NCBI GenBank assembly: GCA_007844125.1
Contig: CM017567.1
Coordinates: 7,802,529 to 7,866,528, forward strand
DNA: 64,000 nt
Source: Sinonovacula constricta
Taxonomy: Eukaryota; Mollusca; Bivalvia; Cardiida; Solecurtidae
Reading direction: 5' to 3'
Position 1 is the stretch's first letter. Each line of letters begins with the position of its first letter. Below the pieces are notes generated by a model. The model had not been told where the DNA came from, searched no databases, and saw only the letters and a list, made by a program, of their open reading frames with translations. The position numbers and the translations under genes were made by a program. This document shows, piece after piece, positions 50,333 through 64,000 of the stretch.

Positions 50333-53084
50333 ATGGTAAGTATTTTGTTAAACTCCTTGATTAATTTAGTCTAGGAACGTATTGAAGTGATATTTACGAA
50401 CAGTAAAGCTGCACGATGATGATGATGGCGATAGTGTTGCTGGTGATAATGATGATGGCGTTGCTGATGATAATGGTGATGATGACGGCGATGATGATGG
50501 CGATGAGGATTATGATAACAACCCCAACAAAAATAGCTCGGCGTCGCCATTATGACTATTTTTGTGTCAGTTCTAGGTAGTTCAAAACAATAATATCAAT
50601 TATCGTAAAGCTCGAGAAAGAATATGATTTTGTCAACCGTTAGTTGTTCAGGTACTAAAAAAACATGAACTAATCCACTAGGTAATTACTAGACATTCCA
50701 CAAATTGGTCATTTGTCTAACTAATATATAAACAAAATGTTGATAACTGTGTATGAAGCGCAAGTAAAATTGGGCCAGTGTTGCCAGGTGTACGAATATA
50801 TTGATTCGTTTGTTTTTATTATAGAGGGAAGTCATCAGCATTCATGTCGGCCAAGCCGGTGTCCAGATGGGCAATGCCTGCTGGGAGCTGTACTGTCTGG
50901 AACACGGGATTCAGCCTGACGGTCAGATGACGGAAACCAAACAAGAGGGGAAATACGAGGACTCGTTCAGCACGTTCTTCAGTGAAACCGGAAATGGAAA
51001 GCATGTGCCAAGGTCGCTCTTCGTCGACTTGGAGCCAAGTGTTATAGGTAAAATGCTTTTGGACAATACAAACCCACACTTTTAGTTCACAGTACATAAT
51101 CTTAACGGATTTCCAATGATTGTAAAGTTGACTCCGTTTATATTGTCAAGTATAACAAAACTGGGTTACATAGAACAGATATGGCAAGAAAGTGTCCAAC
51201 TATTGGTGATAATAAAAGCTAAATACGCTGAAAAATAGAATTTGATTTCTCGATCTGTTTGTTCTGCATATGTAGTTTTACAGAAAATCTGTCAGACCCG
51301 TCATTTCCTGCAATATCATAATCATCACAAGACTTCCAGTTTTTATGAGAGATTTTCAGTGCAATCCGTTCGGGTCACCTAACTGCATGTTGTAAATTAA
51401 ACTATACAAAGGAATTAATATATATTCTATTTTTGTCAATCAAACGCACGATTTATAAAGAGATAAGCAAACAATGTCGAATGTACATAACAACGCCCAG
51501 TATGTTTGTATATATTTGTTGTATAACAATTATTTATGTTACAAGACGATCTGAAACACTTCACTTCCATAGCAAAGGGACGCGGTTACATTATAAAACC
51601 AATTTCAATACTCATCTGAAAATAAACCCCTGATGCACTGCAAGTCAGCTGAACATAAATACTTCGTCCTGACATGGGCTCGAACCAACCTGCCGCCAGG
51701 ACAAAGTTAAAGAAGTCCTTGAATTCTAACCGCTAGGACAAAGGCACCCATTAAATTAAACCAACAGGTCTGTATACACTTGTAGGTTATCTTTTAATCT
51801 ATCTCTTATAACCAAAGCTACTGCTAGATATGCATCATTCGTTGAATGAACATATTTATCACCGGTTGTGGATGTGATATAAATATATATATCCAGGGTC
51901 AATGGTTACATAATTCGAATATACACACCTAATCAGACATTTTCATTCCAGATGAGGTGCGCACCGGGAAGTATCGCCAGCTGTACCACCCCGAGCAACT
52001 GATAACCGGCAAGGAGGATGCCGCCAACAACTACGCCCGTGGCCACTACACCATCGGTAAGGAGATTGTAGACGGCGTACTGGACCGTATCCGGAGAATG
52101 GTGGATCAATGTTCCGGCCTACAGGGCTTCTTGGTCTTCCACAGCTTCGGTGGCGGCACTGGCTCCGGTTTTACATCCCTCTTATTGGAGCGACTAAGTG
52201 TGGACTACGGGAAGAAATGCAAGCTGGAATTTGCCGTTTATCCAGCGCCACAAGTGGCCACGGCAGTCGTAGAGCCATACAACGCTGTCCTGACCACCCA
52301 CACGACACTGGAGCACACTGATTGCGCGTTCCTGGTCGACAATGAAGCCATTTTTGACATTTGCAGGACAAAGTTGGACATCGAACGGCCCTCGTATGTA
52401 AATTTAAATAGGTTGGTTGGGCAGGTTGTTAGCTCAATAACAGCTTCTCTGCGGTTTGACGGAGCCCTTAACGTCGATCTGACGGAGTTCCAGACCAACT
52501 TGGTTCCATTTCCAAGAATTCACTTCCCTCTGACGACATATGCCCCGATTATTTCCACCGAAAGGGCATTCAGCGAACAAATGTCCGTGTCTCAGATTGC
52601 CAATGAATGCTTTGAGGTGTCGAACCAGATGGTGAAATGTGACCCACGCAATGGCAAATACATGGCCTGCTGCATGTTGTACCGTGGCGATGTCGTCCCC
52701 AAGGATGTCAACGCCGCTATCGCGAAGATAAAGACCAAACGATCGATTCAATTTGTAGACTGGTGTCCGACAGGTTTCAAAATTGGCATCAACTACCAGC
52801 CACCGACTGTGGTGCCTGGCGGGGATCTGGCCAAGGTACAGCGTGCTGTGTGCATGTTGAGCAACACCACCGCCATCGCCGAGGCCTGGGCCAGACTGGA
52901 CCATAAGTTTGACCTGATGTACAGCAAGCGTGCATTCGTCCACTGGTATGTTGGCGAAGGAATGGAAGAGGGTGAGTTCGCCGAAGCGAGAGAAGATCTC
53001 GCTGTGCTGGAGAAAGACTATGAAGAAGTCGGTATGGACTTCGAGGGCAATGTCGCCGGGGAAGGTGACGAAGAGGAGTACTAG
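50333..53084 (+). CDS. TUBA: Alpha-tubulin 1 (divergent paralogue)
   Basis: Alpha subunit of the tubulin dimer that builds microtubules. Exons: 50333-50335 (the ATG only), 50825-51047, 51952-53084, joined in phase to 452 residues. Seen: GTP-binding GGGTGSG; the catalytic Glu in the loop near residue 254 ([11 protein letters not shown]); and an acidic tail ending in EEEY, so the terminal Tyr is present for detyrosination. Lys40 is kept, but the loop around it reads [12 protein letters not shown], not [12 protein letters not shown]. The N-terminus is MREV, not MREC. Many conservative changes are spread over the whole protein (for example [31 protein letters not shown]), unlike the near-canonical copy downstream. 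The coding exons are GC-richer than their surroundings. A polyadenylation signal AATAAA lies at 53411-53416. A tissue- or sperm-specific role is possible but unproven. Confidence 0.96.
50414..50520. repeat. Imperfect GAT-type repeat in alpha-tubulin 1 intron 1
   Basis: Runs of GATGAT mixed with GGCGAT and GATAAT cover about 100 bases shortly after the donor at 50336. It is a simple repeat without coding meaning. Confidence 0.85.
51630..51752 (-). repeat. tRNA-derived SINE in alpha-tubulin 1 intron 2
   Basis: The minus strand reads GTGCCTTTGTCCTAGCGGTT (A-box region) and, after about 40 bases, GGTTGGTTCGAGCCC (B box). GTCAGGACGAAGTATTTATG follows. The same downstream block is seen in decayed form near 29450 and 40650. 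Confidence 0.65.
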
Positions 53085-54143
53085 CAATCTTCTATACCGA
53101 GACATGTTAGTGCAAAGATTCGTGACATGTGTGACAGTTGTAAGGATATATCATTCAAATATGCGCGCATAAACTTTCAAACGTGAACAGGACTGTTTCG
53201 TCCATATACAGCTGTGCTTCATCCTTGCAAACAATTTTATTCATTGTTTGGTATTGCTTGGTTTTAGATGTTGAAACATGTATTTATGTTACATTGCATG
53301 TTCTGCAGATGTTTGACCGCCATATTAACCATGTACTCGTACAGGCATCCTGTGATACATGTATATCTGTCCATTTAATGTTTTTTTGTTGTTGTTAATA
53401 TTCAATATTGAATAAAGTCTAAACTATACCTTAAACTGACATTGTTACGTCTGTCCGCAAAACAACATAACCTCGTATTTATAATCTATGTATTGATTTT
53501 TAATTTGACGTGATTTGAAAGTTTAAAATATTTTGATCATAAACAATGAATACGGCACTTCGATATTTCAAAGGTAAATCCGATCAAAACCATAAGTAAT
53601 CATTATTAACTGGGAACACAGCATGAGACAATGTCACTTTCTCCTAACCTCGAGCAATCTACCCATTAACGTTGCTTAGTAATGGTTACACATACCACCA
53701 GGTAAACATATGAATAAGTAATGGATGCTCTAGTTCAATTTACTTTCCAGTATACATTCAATAATTGATCATTGTATAGAGAAAACAACAAGAAATATGA
53801 CAAAAGGTCAAGTTAAATCTTACACTAAATTACCGATCTTTAAAATGCATTGAAATATTTATTGTTAAACTAACCATCTACACACATACTTTCGATCAAT
53901 TTCCGGTCTATAGGTGTGTCAACAGTAGTTCCCGTTCTACACTAAAGATGCTACCGATAACAAACCGGGTACCAGGTTGCCATGGTGAATCAATACCTAT
54001 TTCCGGCAGCGGGCTTAAATACGGAATCCCGCCTGGAGATTTGCAGACGAACGCTAGCATCTCACAGAAGGAACTTGTCTCGTTGTGAGAACTACAATTG
54101 CGTGAACGTTTCTTTTTTGGGGAAGATAATTTGATTCCAAAAA
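53085..54143. promoter_or_regulatory. Intergenic region and promoter between the tandem alpha-tubulins
   Basis: The first 330 bases are the 3' untranslated region of alpha-tubulin 1, with AATAAA at 53411-53416. The right part should hold the alpha-tubulin 2 promoter. It contains two X-box-like elements, GTTGCT-T-AGTAAT at 53671-53683 and GTTGCC-AT-GGTGAA at 53976-53989, each matching 10 of 12 defined positions. A TATA-like TTAAATA lies at 54015-54021, about 125 bases before the start codon. All are pattern matches. Confidence 0.4.
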
Positions 54144-59192
<5,049 letters not shown>

Positions 59193-60753
59193 ATTCCTTC
59201 CAGGCCATAATAGGGTCCAATCAGGTGATTAGTGAAATCGCCTAACAGCTCCGGTATTCCGACAGTTTGTTTGCTTCTTGAAGCTTACAGAAACTTTAAC
59301 GTTGTGTCGCAATGCTAAATCACAGCAATACGGCTAAATAACACCGATAAAAACATTCTGAAATTCTTATTTGTATTGAATTGTATAGTAATTCTGATCA
59401 ATTTTTAAATGTGCAAAATTGGTTTTAAAACATACGACGCAATGGTCAAAAAGATTAGCTGACACTTTATATGCAGACACTATTCACACTGCTGGTGTTT
59501 GCTAGGAATTGCAAACTGCATACATACTGAATAACACAGCACGCAAGTCAATATGTTATGATTACATTTAATAAAAATCTACATTTTACAATAGTTTGCT
59601 GTTTTCCTAAATAACACAAAATAACTGTATTATGAAACGTTTTTTTTTTCTGAAATTTCAAGACTGAATTTTGCAATTTCACCCACACCAATTGTTGCTT
59701 TTGCCTTATCGGGCTGTATAACATGTCTACGCTAATGCTTTTGAATATTTCTATATTGGGGGCAATATTCTGGTATGTGTATATACAATTAATAAGTTTA
59801 ATATACGACATTTATCTCTGAATATATAATCATAGATAAAACTTTTTACAAAAACATTTTTTTTAAATATTAAGGAAGAACCAGTCGTAAAACAGAAGAC
59901 CCAATTACATGGTATCCAAGACTAGGCCTAGCGTACTGTATGCTGCTCTAAAATGAGAATAATGCTTTCGAATCTTTGCTATTCTTTCTATTTTTGATAA
60001 ATCAGTAATGTAAGATGTGGCAAGAAAACGTAAATTCGTTTTTATTGATTCTAATTGAACAGCGTATACACAATTATTAAGCACATATGATACCTAATAT
60101 ATTGTAAGACTGAAACAGTCGGAACCGCATGATAAATTCGTTTAGATTTAGTAAGATAAGTCCAATATTGTTAAGAAAGTTGTAAATTCATTCTTAAATA
60201 ATAGGCTGGGTAGGTTAACATCTTCTATATTTCTGATCTATTGAAACCATGTTTCTTAAAGATGGCATTGCTTACTTCTTTTAGAGTTTCAGTAAAACGT
60301 GACATTTAATATCTGAATATTAAATAAAATAATATCCAATACTAAATTGTGAATTTGGTTGAAATATTGCAACCATGTGTTTTTAGACATACAACAATAT
60401 TCCTTTATATTTTCATTTCTTCAAACTGAATTAGACTTGGTCTGCCATAACAGCTTTATGACAAAACACAAACAACAAGACTTTTAGTGCCCCTTTTGAC
60501 AAAGAATATGATATATAACGATTCGTACATTGTTAGTGTCTACTGTAACTGGATGGCACGTGCACAGGCAGTCGGAACGTATCGGGTAGTACTGCTTAAT
60601 AATGCCGTCTGCGTCAATATTTGAAATATGTTGAAAGTTCACTTTTGATTATATAAACGCAAAAAAATACATGTTTAGTAATCGTAAAATGTTAATTGAA
60701 TAATGAGTTCATTTATCATTTGCAGTTTCAAAGATAAGACTCCGCGCCGTTGT
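59193..60753. other. Intergenic, tail-to-tail between alpha-tubulin 2 and SORD
   Basis: This holds the 3' untranslated regions of both genes. Apart from the polyadenylation signal at 59570-59575 I see only AT-rich sequence without a gene or clear repeat. Confidence 0.5.
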
Positions 60754-63438
60754 CTAGCTTGTAAGATCGATTACTACTTTCTGCACGCCTTGTTGTCTGC
60801 TTGCTGCCATTTTAATGGCGTCAGTCGTCTGCTGTAGTGGGTATCTATGGGAAACAAGTGGCGCCACCTTCACACGACCGGAAGCTACCAGATCAATGGC
60901 AATAGGGTAGCTGAAAAATAAGACGCGTGTACAGAGTTGGCTGAATATTTCATTCATATCTGTTTCATCAACAATATGGCTTACGCTACGTGTTTCGTAT
61001 AAACACATTATAATGGTATTAAAAAGATATGTCAATAAATCGTTTGTGATAAATAATGACTTCCTGACATATATTTAAATAAATATCAAAGTTAAATGAC
61101 CCGAATGGCATTTTAGAAAAGACATAATGATATATAAAAAGTATCACCAACAACAAAATTACCAGAACCGGTCATATCTCCACGATGGGCGAATATTTAT
61201 CTGTCGCTGGTTGGCTATGGCCATAGGGAGTGTGACATCAGTTTGTCCGTAGCCAATCAAAACGACTATTCCATCAGGGATAGTTGCCTGCATGAAATAT
61301 ATTGATAGACTGCATTACCATATAACAAAAATGACATTTAGTAGTACCAGATAATGACAATAAAAGATTAAAATGTGGAAGTTTTACAGCTAGTGCTTTT
61401 AAGGTATGAATATGACGATGCGGATATTGTAAAAACATCATATTACAGAAATGACAGTCCAACCATCGGCTTGTGGGATTTGGGAATAGTGACATCAATA
61501 GTACAATTTTTATCAAAACGTAAATTAACGATTAAATCTGATTTCGTCCTTAACAAATATGTTTTAGACGTAATTTAGATACCCGCGAAACATAGACTTT
61601 GAATATGGCGAAAAAAAGTTGCGAAAAAAAGTTATGTTTTTAAAGACAGAATTATGCGACCGCATTAAAATATTACTATTCAGCAAATTTTACTAATGAA
61701 ACAGATTGTTTTATCCATGTATTTGTAGCCACGTGGCTCAAAACTCCTGGTAATTGGTTGTAAAAATAGCTATCCATGCAGCGTAAGAATTTTACCCCAC
61801 TAAAATGATAAACGTGGCGTTACTAGAAAACTTCCAGACAAACATATGACATGAACACGCAGCTTTTGGAATTTCACATTAATTACGCGTTGTTTGCATT
61901 TCTGCGATGGCGTCTTGGACTCAGAGTGTCGGATACCACCTTTAATATTGAAATAGATGAGGCAAATAAACAATAGATCAATAAACTTTAAGATTTTTAG
62001 TTATAACATTCAGTAAGTTACAAACTGTTTGGTAATTTGGAATGTGCGCAATAACGAAAGCCAGCTTTGTATGTTTTTACCTAAAATAGATTAATATAAT
62101 TATCGATGTGGTTTCGCGTGTGAAAAAATTCTTACCATGATGGCAAGTCGCTGACACATGTTATTTCCGGTACATTCAAGTGTGACGTCAGGAGCTCCGC
62201 CCATGAGTTCCTCAATTTGACTGGCTAATTTGTTCACATCCGGTGATGACGTGAGAAGCGTGTAATCTGCGCCTAGTGTCTTAGCAAGATCGAGTCTCGA
62301 TTGTACTACGTCTAAAATTGATAAAATGTAATTGAAATGGATAACTAACAATTCTTAACTTTAAATACCCATTTGTTAATAGTTCTGGTGGTTGCATATT
62401 TTCGCCACTTGAAAACGTATATAAACCAAATTCTTCCCTTCTTCTCCTGGCATAAGATAAGGAACTGCTAAACGTACACTTGCCCTCAATAAATCTACAC
62501 ACGAAGACACCCGCATTATAATAAATTTATGACGACGTTTATTGTTTCTTGATAATGACTGTTCTTATATAGTGGCGATATAAAGCACTAATACGGCATA
62601 GTTTGATCAGGTATCATGTTAACTTTTGTATTTATATGATAACTTTATGTATGTTCACTTTACCAGACAAGGAACAAGTCACTTATGATTTTCATGACAA
62701 CTTTTAATTAATTGATGTCGAGAATATGCCATCATATAGAATGACAGATATGTAGTGGCGACATGAAGCTCTAACACGCAATCCATTTACGATGCAATGA
62801 TTAGATAACATGATGACTGCATTTACTTTAAAGTCATCATGCCCAACTTGCAGAATTCATTCTCATTTGAGATTTTTCTCAAGCTCAACATTTTATTGGT
62901 AAGTATTTAGTTCTAAATAATATAATAAGCTTGCTGTCTTATGATGCTAACTTAAACCTTGCTATGCTAATGATGCATAGAAAGGTTTATAAAACTATAT
63001 CCCTGTCAGAAATAATATTGGAAACAAAATTTCAGCTTGAGCAAAATCTCAATTGAGAAAGGATTCTGCAAGAAAGCCAGATAATTAACATGACATTCAC
63101 GTATGATTCTGATGAAAAACCGACCATTAAGGAGTGATGGCAAGAATATGCCGCCATATTTTGTAGATCTTGTATGTGACTATTTATAACGATGAGATAA
63201 ACCTTTGTTTTCTGCTATGCAAAATATTTGAAGATATACAAGAACAGAATCTGACAACTAACTAATACATATTTAAATAGCAAAATAAAATAGTTTCAAT
63301 TATAAAAGTAAGAAACTATGACTTCTTAATGGTACAGCATACATAGATATAAAATGGCCGTTGTTCACTGACCTGTAATACAAACAGACTTGGCGCCCAT
63401 TGCCTTGGCCGTCATCATGCAGAGAAGCCCAATGGTAC
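60754..63438 (-). CDS. SORD: Sorbitol dehydrogenase-like, C-terminal half (gene runs off the right edge)
   Basis: Zinc-containing medium-chain dehydrogenase that oxidises sorbitol to fructose with NAD+ in the polyol pathway. Visible exons in coding order: 63438-63373, 62311-62136, 61287-61163, 60910-60754. All have AG/GT borders and keep phase, giving about 174 C-terminal residues; the family is about 350 long. Seen: the Rossmann fold from GTIGLLCMMTAKAMGA (the GXGXXG start lies in the exon outside the window); VCITD, whose Asp at the end of the second strand fits NAD preference and is split by an intron; APDVTLECTGN; PDGIVVLIGYG; RPSWRYDRFCYPIAIDLVASG; and APLVSHRYPLQQTTDAIK, which follows the family closely. 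The catalytic zinc ligands are in the missing N-terminal half. A related polyol or alcohol dehydrogenase is the alternative. Confidence 0.88.
62847..63072. mobile_element. Short MITE-like element with 38-bp inverted ends
   Basis: The left end starts CTTGCAGAATTCATTCTCAT and runs to TTCTCAAGC at 62884. The right end (63035-63072) is its reverse complement, with 34 of 38 bases matching. About 150 bases lie between. No coding frame is present. It sits in a SORD intron; a single end of the same family is at 10673. Confidence 0.75.
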
Positions 63439-64000
63439 CTAAAGATACAGTATAATTCACTAACAAGGCCGCTCATCAAAACTAATATACACCATTCTGT
63501 TACAGACTGGAAAAAGACAGTACCGGGTATTTTAAAAACGCAAACTTATCCTAACTGATTACTATTGTTTAAAGTTAAAAAAATCTCTTTATATTAAAAT
63601 AAATGTATTAGGATGTTAGTTGTCTTAGTTAATGACACAACTAATGTAATATACTTTCACATGGTAACATAATGCTATTGTGAAACTTTACCCAAAATAC
63701 AAATTTCAACAAATTCGTAATTTTTATTTATCTTATCACTTAATCTTAAACAAGATTATTAATTCTTTATGTACATTCATTTAAATATTATTAAGAATAC
63801 GGAAATATACTCGAATAATTCGTCATTCATTTTAACAAACGCTTAAATGATTAGCAAAGTTTAAGCAGAATTGGAAGCATAGGATGTTCCATTGGTTTAG
63901 CATACCTACAATATATGCTGTCCAAGTAATTATGCAGAACTGAACAGATAAGATATACGAAGTACTGGAAACATAATATATTACAAGTTTTACCAGAATT
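63439..64000 (-). other. SORD intron, right edge of window
   Basis: Upstream of the acceptor at 63439-63440 (minus strand) I see only AT-rich sequence. The next upstream exon, which should encode the GXGXXG region and zinc ligands, was not found before the window ends. Confidence 0.5.

Noticed and set aside
52434..53105. Long antisense frame opposite alpha-tubulin 1 (also one at 58782-59048)
   Set aside because: It is a shadow of the biased codons of the tubulin exons, with no recognisable content.

Overview
This window is nuclear DNA of an animal, most likely a bivalve mollusc. The genes are split by many GT-AG introns, the non-coding DNA is AT-rich, and there are cilium and tubulin genes. 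Interspersed repeats of a kind common in bivalves are present: elements ending in AGCTCACCTGAGC, tRNA-derived SINEs, a LINE 3' end with an ACAT tail, and MITEs. The species cannot be fixed from the sequence alone.

Layout. (1) 381-23943, minus strand: a kinesin-3-like motor gene. Twelve exons could be joined in phase; the 3' part lies beyond base 1. Two of its introns are filled by large minisatellites, a 29-bp unit at 11.8-14.3 kb and a 32-bp unit at 15.9-19.65 kb. Its first intron carries a U12-type 5' splice site and holds a dead Tc1/mariner copy, tandem SINEs and a DNA transposon with terminal inverted repeats. (2) 24637-30920, plus strand: PGAP3, eight exons, 320 residues, head to head with the kinesin. 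(3) 35025-41967, minus strand: CFAP210 (CCDC173), nine exons, 549 residues, a protein of the ciliary doublet microtubule lumen. (4) 44604-45374, plus strand: PHOSPHO2, one coding exon, head to head with CFAP210. I recall the same neighbouring pair in the human genome. (5) 50333-53084 and 54144-59192, plus strand: two tandem alpha-tubulin genes with identical intron positions. The first is divergent, the second near-canonical. (6) 60754-63438, minus strand: the C-terminal half of a sorbitol dehydrogenase-like enzyme, whose 5' exons lie beyond base 64000.

Microtubules link several of the genes: a motor, a doublet inner protein and two alpha-tubulins. PGAP3 (GPI lipid remodelling), PHOSPHO2 (HAD phosphatase) and SORD (polyol pathway) are unrelated housekeeping or metabolic genes. 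Exon joins were worked out by hand from splice dinucleotides and reading phase. Every join in PGAP3, CFAP210, the tubulins and SORD keeps frame. In the kinesin every join keeps frame too, but the first one only does so with a non-standard 3' splice site.
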